DNA of 64,000 nt from Alviniconcha marisindica (Eukaryota; Mollusca; Gastropoda; Provannidae): the NCBI GenBank assembly GCA_018857735.1, contig JABMCL010003496.1:32501-96500 (forward strand), written 5' to 3'. Made by a program: the position numbers and the translations under genes. The notes beneath the pieces were generated by a model that was given only the letters and a program-made list of their open reading frames with translations, did not search any database and was not told the origin of the DNA. Positions within the stretch are counted from its first letter, which is position 1. The number at the start of each line of letters is the position of its first letter. Shown here piece after piece: positions 36,549 through 47,560 of the stretch.

Positions 36549-39500
36549 CAACACAGGCAGACAGAAAAACACACACACTCTCTCTCTCTTGCTCTTTCTT
36601 ACAAACATGCATGTGTACATCCAAAAGTGCAGACAAGCACACACACCTTGTATACTATTTGCCTTAACAAGTTGAGCACAGTCATCTATCACTGCCTGTG
36701 GAATGTCGTCGATTGTGTCACCCTGTTGAAACGAAAAAAGAAAAGAAAAAATAAGCCACCACGGGCAAGTAATTAATGTAGCAGAAAATAAGGCACAAGA
36801 TACACAAACAGTTACAACCCAATGGCAGTTTTTTTTCTTTCTCATCACACATTTTCAGATCAGTTTATAATTTTATCAGATCACGCTTTTGCCTTGATGA
36901 TAAAATCGTACTGGTTAACTGGGCATAAAACACCAAGTTACTTTTGCCTTGATATAGTCGTACTGGTTGACTGGGCATAAAACACCAAGTTACTTACTTA
37001 AACACTTGGAATATCAATGATTAAGGGGGAACCAAGCCAAAGACACAAACTGAAGATTGGGGGGTGGGGGGTCATTTACTAATGATGGCCATCTGCATGC
37101 TTTATTCTAGCTGCTCTAGCAATATGTACACACAAGAAGCACTGGTACCTTTTCTTGCTTTGAATCTAAGCTCCTCAGAGCACAGCCATGTTGGTTTGCT
37201 CTCCACCAATGAAGAGCAGAAAAAGTTGGCTTGTGATGCAGTCAATACATTTATCACATACTTCAGCCTTGCTCATCATGTTGCTGACACAGACTGCTGG
37301 ATACAAAACGGCCCCCTTTCTGGTTCTGTTTTTGCAACTTTCAACTTACTCAAGTATGAATTTTAACAAACTGGACAAGAAATTGAGTGAAAAACTGCTG
37401 CATATGCATTTTCTATTCCATTCCTACTGATAGGGTCTGCAGCGCTTCTTCGTTTTAGTTCCCCTTTAACTTAGTGAACAACAGCCATGTATTAACTATT
37501 AATTATTATACATATAATATACCAAGAGTAAAACAGAGGAGAGAAAGTTTCCAAGTCTACCAAGTGTTACTCACACCATGTAACCTGAGGTACACATGAG
37601 CTGATGAAACTTTGTCCACATGAAACCTGAAACAGTAAAAAAGCAGTTGGGATTACTATTTACTAACCACCAAATCAGTCATGAATAGGCATGTGCGAGT
37701 GTGTTTTATATTATTTACAAGCACACATGTATATATATATATGGTTAATACCTTTTGATTCAAAACAACGAGGACTGTACTTACCACACATCTTCTGGCC
37801 ATCCCCAACGAATCAATTCTTCATCTGTAATTAATGTAAGAGCAAAGATATTAAAGCAAACAGATAGAGATTTGAAAGTTTTCACATATAAACTTACAAG
37901 TTACAACTTACATACATAATCTTTATTGTCTATGAATAACATAGAAATTTGCCTTACGACTGCAACAACAATAACAAAAGTAAGAATTAGAATTCACATA
38001 ATTTATATCATACCATAGTCAAATAAACTGCCCATTTTAACAACCAGCCTGTAAAAAAATCAATAAAAAAAAAAACCCAATCTTAACTTGTTCAAGAAAA
38101 GTATTTGCTTTGTTAGGTTGGTTGGATTTTTTCTGTTTTCTTCAGATCATTTCTCCTTGTGTCTACTTTTCAATCAGCTTCTAAAGATATGTTGACAAAC
38201 TGTTGACAGTTTCTAAAACTAGTTAAAGTTCATCCTATCAGCTGCTTTTTCTCGACTTTACCTGCTTTTGTTGACTAAGTTTAAGCAGAGGCCAACTGAG
38301 TAAAAGTTCATTCAGTTAATGTATGTATTTCCTTAATTCTTAATCTTATGCCCTATTGCTGTTTCAATGTTTGAAATTTATGCATTCCATAATAACAAAC
38401 ATAAACTGGAATTTTTGATACTTACTTTCATGTTTATCAATGCCCATGTAAATGGTATATGAAGGAGACACCACTAGAAATGAAAGAAAAAGGTTGGGAT
38501 GCATTAATTCAAAAATGTATAATAATAATGGTATTTAATTATAAAGCGCCAACCCTAGGAGCTTTACACTTAAAAAATTACAGTTAAAAACAACATCCAT
38601 TCCATATATTATATTATATCTATACATGTAAAGGCTACATCATTGACATTTGAAATGGCTACATCATTTCACGACATTTGATACATCATCATATAAAGGC
38701 TACATCATTTTAAATGCTCACACACACTTATGCATGCAGTGTCGGGGAGAGGGGTGACATACTGACAAACAAAGAAAAGTGAAGTTCTTTTTCTTATCCT
38801 CCCCTATCCATCTCATCTCCTGTGATGAATCTGGCAGCTAAGTGTTTCACTTGCTTGATCTAGTCTGCATCCTTGTTTTAGGTGAGGGTCAAATGATGGC
38901 ACCATACTCCAGGATAGAGCAGATCAGGGCCAGGTAGGCATTGCATAAATCACAAGGTGAGGGGCAGAAGTGCAGGTTCCTATACAATAATACATGTATA
39001 GGAAGACAAGTATGCTGTTTGTTCATTTTATGATACCTGCTATGTATGGGCCCTATTTCAGATCATTTGACAGTAGAATTCCGAAGTGGGGGTTGGATAG
39101 TACATGTTCTAGTTGGGTGCCACAGATGGAGTAGATGAAGTTGGAGGAGGGCTGGATACTGAGGATGTACTCATGTAGCAAAGTTTCTTAGGGTTGAAGC
39201 TCATACTGTTATAGTTATACCCCAGTCAGTGGCTCAGGTCTGTCAAGCTTCAGGTCTTCTTGAAGCTGTAGGTAGTTCTGGAAGAAGTTTATTTTATGGT
39301 ACAGGATGCAGTCGTCAGCAGTGAGATGCACTGTGGACTTTACTCTGTCGGGGAGGTTATCTCTAAATGATACATTATGGCATCTATAGGAAAAGGAGTG
39401 GACTGAGGACTGTGTTGGGGGGATGCCGGAGTCAACATGGTTTCGCCTGATGAGGACCCATTGATCACAATTCTCAGATGATCTTCTGTTTCATCAAAAA

Positions 39501-40234
39501 GATGGTCAGCCAGGTATGCAGGGGGCCTCAGATTCCATACTTGCACTTGCAGAGTTTGTGAAGCAGGCTTTGGTGGGGGACAGAATCAAACGCTTTCAAA
39601 AAATCCAGGATGGCAACACCTGTTTCACATTGTAAAAAGAGTGGCCATGTGTTGATCTTGATCTTAATCTTGATAGTTACGTCAACTTGGGCCATGTCCT
39701 GGCATAAATGTCAACAGAAAAACAGGGTGAGCACTTAATCAATGTTGAGTCGAGATGATTCGTGTTGTGGTGAGGAGCTGTGTCTCACAGGAATAGCCGG
39801 CTTGGAATCTATGGTTGAGGGTGGTGAGGGTGCGGGTTTTCTTTAAGTGGATTAAAGTTAAACGGTTATAAACAATATGGCAGATAATGTGTCCAAGAAT
39901 TGTGATTACTTCTTTAAGTTTATACTATAGTAATTAGTATTATACATACAAGTATAATTTCACAATGAAGACATAATGGGTTGTAATGCGATGAAATAAA
40001 ATAAAATAAAATGATACAATCAAGAGCTTATTCCTGGTTATACCCGAATTCACCGTAGGACTAGGAGAAAAATCCTTGGCACAGTATACATTTCTGGTCT
40101 CCTGATGTGACTGATCAGCTAATGGTAAACATTACTGAGATACTTCACGTAATATGTTCTCCATTGAAAATGGCACGTTCACTACTGTAAGGGTATACTT
40201 TAAACGTACCAGTACTTGTGAAGTAGAAAACCAT
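33528..40234 (-). CDS. CCDC25: Coiled-coil domain-containing protein 25
   Basis: Nine minus-strand exons: 40234–40210, 38473–38426, 37824–37785, 37626–37575, 36722–36647, 35759–35656, 35276–35071, 34385–34340 and 33560–33528. They total 630 nt and 209 residues (human has 208). The start MVFYFTST is identical to the family pattern. The NFACT-R-type domain spans residues 1–110 with [49 protein letters not shown] and [10 protein letters not shown] basic/acidic coiled coil covers about 117–190, and an acidic end [10 protein letters not shown] matches human NDSDEFM. NFACT-R domains occur in ribosome quality-control factors; human CCDC25 has also been reported as a receptor for extracellular-trap DNA. 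It shares a divergent promoter with the XKR gene. The exon 5 donor is GTGTGT, weaker than the rest. Confidence 0.95.
36293..36402 (-). mobile_element. SINE fragment (same family as 14597–14980)
   Basis: GTAACCTGCCATCTGCACTT followed by TTGGCAGAGTGGCCAGGGTT, then a decayed A box, matches the body and head of the 14.6-kb SINE in the same orientation. Confidence 0.65.
36476..36546. repeat. (GACA)n and (CA)n microsatellite
   Basis: Tandem CAGA followed by CA in CCDC25 intron 5. Confidence 0.95.
36897..36995 (+). repeat. SINE tail, two tandem copies
   Basis: CTGGGCATAAAACACCAAGT occurs twice about 55 bp apart, each followed by TACTT. It matches the tails at 1960–2012 and 31735–31771. Confidence 0.6.
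37021..37470. mobile_element. MITE-like element with TTAA ends
   Basis: The left end TTAAGGGGGAACC and the right end GTTCCCCTTTAA are near-perfect inverted repeats with TTAA outermost, as in piggyBac-type insertions. No transposase is present. A related fragment lies at 11245. It sits in CCDC25 intron 4. Confidence 0.65.
38520..38600 (+). repeat. Interspersed repeat start (AATAATAATGG family)
   Basis: AATAATAATGGTATTTAATT followed by ATAAAGCGCC and GGAGCTTTACA. Similar openings occur at 19165 and 52430. Confidence 0.5.
38790..39840 (-). mobile_element. Decayed non-LTR retrotransposon (reverse transcriptase domain)
   Basis: Minus-strand motifs appear in the correct order. [15 protein letters not shown] is at about 39536–39605. 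[11 protein letters not shown] is at about 39440–39475. A palm motif changed to [20 protein letters not shown] is at 39255–39325. LEYGAII, with TGA where W is expected, is at about 38890–38920. Frameshifts and stops separate them, so it is inactive. The motif set fits CR1/Jockey-like LINEs. It lies in CCDC25 intron 1. Confidence 0.85.
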
Positions 40235-40669
40235 TCTGTAGTTTTCTCTCCGTTGACTACCTGTCACGCCGAACAGCTAGAAAAAAAGCAACAGTTGAGC
40301 TTTTCATACTCTCATCCTAAAGAGTTATAATTCTAGGGAGTTCCTAGTATGCACAATCAATGTTGAAGGACCGTGTGTGGGTGGAGAACAAAGTGCAAAA
40401 ACTATTGATAGAATTAGAAATGGAAATTCTTGGATGATTATGTATATGATGCATAATGGCTTCAAACACAATGACATAAATGTGTATGTAAATATATTTA
40501 ATATATACTCCCCGGAAAAGCAAAATGGTTACTAATCTAGCAGAAGACGAACTTGCACAGAGCTCTATAATACTAGGCTTGATGCAATAATTGTTTGGAT
40601 GTATTTATGGTTTGTTTGGAATGATATATAAGCGACTTTGGTACCGCGACGTTTTGCGTTTGGATAAAT
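40235..40669. promoter_or_regulatory. Shared divergent promoter of CCDC25 and the XKR gene
   Basis: Only 435 bp separate the two start codons, which point away from each other. CpG-containing sequence (GGTACCGCGACGTTTTGCG) lies just upstream of the XKR ATG. No TATA box or known motif stands out. Confidence 0.6.
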
Positions 40670-43600
40670 ATGGAGGAAGGTAAAACTCTCCTTTCTCGTC
40701 GAAGTTCCAGTAATCGGGATCATTATTTATCCTTCGTAATCGGAGAGGATGAGGAAACTGACATCGAATTTGAACTGCAAAACAGATCTAGTGACTGCTC
40801 GAGCGTCTTCTATCATGACGACATTCACGGAGAGGCAAACGACCATGGAAGAAGCGACAGGAGAATTCTTGATGGAAGGCGTTTGCAATCTTCAAGGCCA
40901 ACGGCACCTAGTACTACTACTGCTACTAGTAAAGGCGGAATCAAAAAGTCCAAAAGCCTTGGATCGGATCATGTTGATATGCCAATCGAGAGCAGCAAAG
41001 ATGTTGCGCAGGGGTACAAACGCAAGACATCAGAAAACAGGGAAGTCGTGTATGATTTCAGCTGGTTTGACATACTGATTGGGGTTGGGTCTATTGTCGT
41101 CTACTTTGTGGATGTAATAACAGATATAAAACTAGCCGTGGATTATTTCTTGGATTCCAAATGGTTTTTTGGTGGGGTGACAACAGCATTGATTATTGGG
41201 CCCTCACTTGTCACATGCTGCTTTGGTTTGCACTGGTACATCATTGACTACAAAATGGAAAAGGAGGTCATCAAAAGGTATAATAAAAAGGAACAGACCG
41301 TACACTACACAACACCATCACATGTTTGGTTCTTGCGATTTTTCTTCACTGCTCTCCTGTTTGGACCAGTTGTCAGGTATGCTGGCCATTATTCCCCTGC
41401 TTTTTTGTTTTGTTTTTGTTTTTTGTTTTTTGAATTGGGGATAGGGGGTGGGGGGATATTCATCAAATGAACAACGCCTTCTCCCCAAACTTTGAATATA
41501 TTGTGGTATTACTATTACACCAATTAGTAGAATTAGTGAAAGTGCAGAACTAATATTATACTACTAGTAGTAGTACTATTACTAATCAGATTATATTGAT
41601 TGACTTAATCACTTAGAAAGGACAGCTCTATGATTAACCCCTTCCCTGCCCCAGCCTGTAAAAATTCTGGGCTGAAAGATGCATGGCCGCACCTCAAAAA
41701 CAGTATATTTTCAGGTCCTATAACATCTCCTTTCAGTTTCAGTGTGGTGCATTTTGATGAAAATATTCTCCAAGGCCAGTGCGAAAAAGAAAAAAAGGCT
41801 GAAGGGCTTCAAATTTTGCACTTTTATTGGACGTTTGCTCTAACATTTTTTGCTGCTGTTTATTTAAATTAATTTATTTAATCTTATAAATAAAATTTTA
41901 TAAACTGTCACATTTATAAAGCTTTGCATTGTTACTAAGTAGTAGAATAGTAATTTCTCACATAAGAGCAGATTCGTTAATTGAAACCAGATGTTGTCAG
42001 TCAGTTATAATTTATTATTCTCTGTTTGTAAATTTTTGTAGATGATCATGATGAGGTTAATTAAGTTGATGAAATGCTCTGAAAAAAAAGAAAGAAATTG
42101 TTTATTTATTCATTTCATTAAAAGAATAAACGTTAAAACAAACAAACAAACAAACAAACAAAAATAAACATTTGTCAGTAATGTCACATTTGTAAAATTT
42201 GCATGTTTATGATTTTACTAATTTCTGATAATACTAATTAATTATTTAATACAATTATAATACTGGTCACTCACAGTCACACAACTACAGATTCATCAAA
42301 CCAGGAATGGGATGTTTTTGTTAATCAGTGAATCATTTGTAAATATTCTCCATATCATGTACTAGATCATGAGGTAAATTAAAATTAAAATGCTCTTTGT
42401 CTAAGTAGAAAGACTCTTACAGTTTTCTTGTTAATGTTACTGTTGTTGTTTATTTCATATTTCTTTAATAAAATAAAAAGTCATGTGCACTGCTATAATT
42501 ACTATTTAGGTATGACAGTCACTGGTGAAATGACAAATATTTGGTATTAATAATTAAATAATATATATGTAAATATATAATGTTTTGTTGTAATTCTTGT
42601 GATCAGGACTGTGGAGTACTTGCACTATGGATGCAAGAGTCGCTCACGCAAACTTGATGAAAAGAGTCGTCGTCGCTTCCACTGGTGGATGCTGTATGAA
42701 GATGTGGACAACTGTCTACTGCGACTCTTCGAGAGTTTCCTTGAATCAGCACCGCAGTTAGTCTGGCAACTGTACATTACTATCATCACCAAGCCTGAAG
42801 AAAATGTTATCGGAAGTGAGTTTGTACATTATATATATATATATATATCAGTGTGTGTGTGTCTGTTTGAATGCATGATGTAAGTATGTTTGTGTCACTG
42901 TGTGAGAGTGTGCAGTGTGTGTGTATACATGTACTGGTGTGTGTATGGCATGTGCTACTATTAATCAGTGTTAGTGTGTGTCTGTGTGAGGTGTATAAAC
43001 TTTATGAGTAAGTGTGTGTGTGTGTGTGTGTGTGTGTTGCGTACATGTGTTTTGTGTGTATGACTGCCATACAAGTTTATAACTGCTTACTGGACTAATT
43101 CTGTACAAAAGTGATATTATATAATTATGTGTGTGGGTTGGCAGTTACAGGCTGTGATGACATTGACAGGTGGATGGTAAAAAATACTGGCTGACAGGAC
43201 TCACACACTGAACCTTATGAATTTTATTTAGGGTGCAATCAGACAGTGAAAAGGAACAAATAATTGTAGAGCTATTTCTGCTTGCTGTATAGACAGAATG
43301 AGATTTGAGTTGAACCTTTGTTCTGTTCCAGCCACAACACGTGCTGCTGCATTGCTGTCATCATGGGGCAGCCTGGCAGTGTCACTGGTGTCCTATCATC
43401 GCTCACTACGCAACTCACGGGAAGAAAAAGCAAAAATGAAGCTACCCAGCATTCCCTTTTTCTTTGTGTGGCGCGCATGTGAGACAGGGGGGCGTGTGCT
43501 GTGCATTGCCATGTTTGCCTCCGCCTTTGACCTCTGGGTTTTTGGGATCCTTGTCTTCCACTGGATTGTGATCTCTTGTTGGCTGATGAACCAGCACACC

Positions 43601-44221
43601 ACCTTCTATGCCCAGCGCTGCCTGGAGAAGGTGTTCAACATCATCTGTGGCTACGTCATGATCTTCTGCTTCCTCAACTTGCGTGAGGGCCACACCCGCT
43701 TCCGCTTCCTCATCTTCTACTTCATCTTCTACGTAGAGAACTTCTTCATGCTGGCCTTCTGGTTCCGCTTCACACCTGACCTTGGTGCTTGGTTCCATAT
43801 CTGGGGTTTCATCATGGTCCTCATTAGCTTCGTCCTGCATGTCATTTTTCAGCTGCTGTACTACACCTTCTTTCACCCCACCAACTCTATCAAATACTGC
43901 CTGCCTTGCGACAAATACACCTTCTATGAGTCTGTCTGTTACGATGTTCGCCCTGAAATTGATGATGTGGTGGGCAGTCCAAACAAGCGATACACCAGCA
44001 GAGAAATGGTCAATGATCCTGATGATACGCCTCAGCTAATTAGTGCGGACATGGCTGCTGGGGATGCCAGGAACTTTCATGAAATTATGATACATGTCAG
44101 AGACAGCAATGAAGGGAATAAAATGCTTGACCAGAGTTCTGCTCATCAAGAGAGACTGCGCAAGCAGCACTCTAATGACAGGCATAAAAAGAGATTACCA
44201 CAAATTCGTGAGACGAATTAA
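40670..44221 (+). CDS. XK-related protein (XKR4/6/7-type)
   Basis: Three exons (40670–41376, 42607–42815, 43332–44221) give 601 residues, near the length of human XKR4 and XKR6. A polar, serine-rich cytosolic N-terminus (1–127) precedes the XK domain. Helices are visible at about 133–149, 165–187, 219–235, 375–390, 407–421, 429–450 and 459–487. Family signatures are VDVITDIKLAVDYF (147–160), LESAPQLVWQLY and the RFLIFYFIFYVENFFM block. XKR4, 8 and 9 are plasma-membrane lipid scramblases activated by caspase cleavage, while XKR6 and 7 have no shown scrambling activity. The C-terminal tail carries DPDD at 534–537, a possible caspase site by inference only. The paralogue cannot be assigned. Confidence 0.93.
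42830..43040. repeat. (TA)n and (GT)n microsatellites
   Basis: Short TA run then GT-rich sequence immediately after the XKR exon 2 donor at 42816. Confidence 0.9.
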
Positions 44222-44567
44222 AGTGAAAACGCGCTGTGGCAAATCTCAGTCAAGTATTCCCCAGGCCTGTGTTACTGCAAGAGGGAAAATAACTTCTTTC
44301 CCTAGCCCCCCTTTTTTATTTTCTTCCCCCCATCCTCTCTGTCCCCCCTCCACCCCCATATCACTCCCACCCATTGAACAGATCTGATCCCCTCATATGC
44401 AAACAACTACATGAGTGTGTATACTTTAGGATCAGGAAATTTATCCTGACTGAAGTGTAGTTCTGCAGCATTTTCCATTGGTTGTTTATTCAAGGTGATT
44501 TTACTGTAATGAGCTTTTACCTGTGAGTGTGAGTCAGTTTTCCTGCACTAGTCATGCATGGCCTCAT

Positions 44568-45044
44568 ATTGGGCGATTTGGCAAAGCTGGTTTGCTAGAG
44601 TGAATGTGCTTTGTAATCTTTCGCGCAAGACATTGCAAGAGGTTGCAGTGCACTTCCGGGCTGATTTCTGAGGAGGCGTTGCTTCACGCTGTGTATAACA
44701 ATGGAAGTTGGACCTAGAATCGCGAAGCAGTACAAATGCCAATACTGTTGCAGTTGCAAAAATTACCGTGGAAAGGGTGGAAAAAAAGTGTCTTTGCATT
44801 GTTTTTTGGCTGACCAGACGATCGCGAGTTCATAGAAAAAATGCATTTTGGGGCATCCTATAGCACGAGCAACATGTTATTACTTATTGCCTTTAAAGTT
44901 GGCAGTGTAAAATTCGCAAATTCACTGTCACTGCCTTCCATTGCAAAGAAAGTACGCACCAGAAGTAAAAGCAGCCAAGGGACTTAAGCAATGCAGGGCA
45001 AAAATCAAGGGAGTTAACAACCCCGCCTGAATTGCCCAATAGCT
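44568..45044. mobile_element. MITE-like element with TTGGGCRATT inverted ends
   Basis: Ends read TA-TTGGGCGATTTGGC on the left and GAATTGCCCAA-TA on the right. These are short inverted repeats bounded by TA, as for Tc1/mariner-type insertions. It is about 475 bp with no transposase. Confidence 0.5.
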
Positions 45045-46389
45045 GGGGATTAAGGACAGGACTGTAGCTCAGATGAAGGCTGTATGCTTTGGCTGTGCTA
45101 TGCTTTTGTTGTGCTTTGTGTCTTTACTGTAGTGAAGGATGGTATCTAACAGGCCACCATTGTGGCTATTAATGCTGTATAAATTTCTGTGCTTAGCTCA
45201 GGTTGGGTGCAGGATATTGTGTGTGCACTTGGCTGTTCTGAAGTTGATGTTCAGATGCTCTGCTCCAGAACAGGGCTGTGTGTGGTTCACATTCCTCTGT
45301 GTGTCACCTGTTGTCTTAGATATAAATGCAGCAGAGAGTGCTGAGCCTGAGCCAAACCTGGTGCGGGTCTGGGTCATACTGTAAATGGCCCCAGTAATTT
45401 GCTTGCACACAGAGCAAAATGAAAATGAATGTAAAATGATCCCAAGCTGTATTTTGTGCAGCAGCACACTGGTCCTATGTCAGTATGTGTCTTCATCTTT
45501 TTTAAAACATCATTCAAAGGTTCATTGATATTTAATCTTTGACTTAAGTATTATAATTTATATTTGTATCTTTTAAAACAGGTCAGTACTTACTTCTCTT
45601 GTCATTGGCTGGCAGGTTGTTTTATTGAGTTTGTTGTGTGTGTGCATGGGGGTGTTGTTGCACATGTTGTTCTGCATTGTGACTGGAGCATTGTGTTGGA
45701 GCAGAAATTGTGCACATGCTTTGTGTAAAGTTAACTTTCTTATGCAAAATGAATGCCAGCAGGCTAATAGATTTATGAAGATAATTGCAAGTTTATCTTT
45801 CCGAGACAAATCGAGGGGGGGCTGATTTGATGTGTATGTTATGATGGTAGCCATCTTTTTCTGATTTCCATCAACACACACAGATCAGTTATTTTTGCTT
45901 TTTCATTACTTTCGGGAAAGATAACTGTTCATTGCTTGGAAAAAGTGCTATTGCCGAAAGTTGCACATTGTTTCATTTTGGTCTGTTAAATGTTGAAAGG
46001 CAGTGTATATGTTCAAATCAAAGTCAGATTTTAGATTATGCTTGATTTAAAATTAAATGTGGCACATTTCTGTTCCCGTTATAAGGGATAAACTAAAAAC
46101 TAAAATGTATTCTCAGACCAGTGTTCCTGAAAAAAATTCTGAGGAAAAGGTGTACATATTGAAGTTACAGAAATACTTTCAACCAGCTTAACTGTGTTAT
46201 CAAAACTGACAAGACAGACATGGAAAAAAAAGTAAGGAAACCAGTTTGCAGTTTGATTTTGTCAGTGTCGTACATTTTTATTTCTATTATACATTGTGCC
46301 TCTCCATTTCTTTGCTGTTACATTGTTATTATGTCTTGGGCTCTAATAGTTATTGTACAGATCAGCCTTTTTGTTTAAAAAGAAAACCT

Positions 46390-46410
46390 TTTTTTTTTTT
46401 TTTTTTTTAA
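46390..46410. repeat. Poly-T tract
   Basis: Homopolymer T of about 20 bp. Confidence 0.9.
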
Positions 46411-47326
46411 ATTGAACTTTTCCATTGCCATGTTGCAGTTGTGTTTACTGGAAGCATTTAAACTACATCAGTTTACACTTTAATCAGAATATTTGAATTG
46501 AAGAGGAAACCAGTTGTGCCCATGAATATATATTCTTTTTTGTTTTTGTTGTTTGGTCACATGTATGTACCTGTTAAAGCACCGTGGATCCTTCTTTAAT
46601 GGTAAGAGAAAGAAGCTGGGGCTGCCAGAATAACTTCTTCCTGACACACCTTTGTCTTTGATGAATGACAGTATGTGGAAAGTGTGCAGTGTACATTCAC
46701 ATCACTTTGTCTTTGAGTGAAATTTCATCTTGGAGGTGCACATCTGAGGTGTCTGGATATATTTTTAGTCATAAATGCAATGACAATGACTTTGTTTTGT
46801 TTTGTTTCTTTAATAATGAATGGACATCACCTATCATATATAACAGCTGTATTTAAAATAAATAATAAACAGAAATTTTCTATGACAATCAAGTGCTGAA
46901 CACTGGTGACAAGCCTATGTTTAATCAAATTTTGATTCAAAGGCATAGGCAAACATAAAATGATGCTTTAAACTGAAAACTATTGACAGAGTGGTTGCTG
47001 TTTGTTGTTTTAGTGGAACTAGCCTTCTCAAAGCTTGTTTTATTTTAAAACGGTCTTCTGTCACTGTGTCAGTGACCATCAGTGGGACTTGACTGTCAAA
47101 AACCCTGTCAAGTGTCACAGCTGGTCCAACAGTTTTCTGCAGCCTCCTTGACATTGTTCTGCAGGCAATGCAAGCACAGTCCTCTCCTGCCTGATGTCAA
47201 GGAGGCAATGTGTACAGCATGGGTGAGCTTGGACACTTGTCATTGTTAATAATAGTAATAATTTCCAAAGTGTGAATTCTTAAAAAGCCCTGAGAGCTGT
47301 TATGTGTGGCCAGTTCTGCTACCCAT

Positions 47327-47347
47327 CATGACCTAAAATAGGTCATG
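47327..47347. other. Perfect short hairpin
   Basis: CATGACCTA, then AAA, then TAGGTCATG: nine-base arms with a three-base loop. It lies shortly before the dispersed repeat at 47401. No gene context suggests a function. Confidence 0.6.
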
Positions 47348-47400
47348 GGGAAAAGCTGAATTTAAAGTCAAGGGACCAGTTTAAAACCAGATTCTTGATT

Positions 47401-47560
47401 TTAACACATAAAATGTTAAAAAGAACGCTGTTTATTACGACAAAACAAAACGTGCAAATTTTGGGCGTAATCCCCCTTTTCAAACTGCAAAACAATGCTT
47501 AAACAGTGAAAAATGACGTAGAACTAGGACACTAATCTGCTTTTGATTGAGCTATGTTGT
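47401..47560. repeat. Dispersed repeat, copy 2
   Basis: TTAAAAAGAACGCTGTTTAT, then GTGCAAATTTTGGGCGTAAT, CCCCCTTTTCAAACTGC and TGAAAAATGACGTAG. Same order and orientation as copy 1 at 21441–21600. Confidence 0.7.

Larger units (their letters stand above)
44222..46880 (+). other. Probable long 3' UTR of the XKR gene and spacer
   Basis: No open frame of interest follows the stop. The first clear AATAAA cluster is at 46857–46869, about 2.6 kb past the stop, so the 3' UTR may be long. A MITE-like element at 44568–45044 interrupts the region. Confidence 0.35.

Noticed and set aside
43442..43876. 144-codon minus-strand acidic open frame
   Set aside because: Antisense shadow of XKR exon 3.
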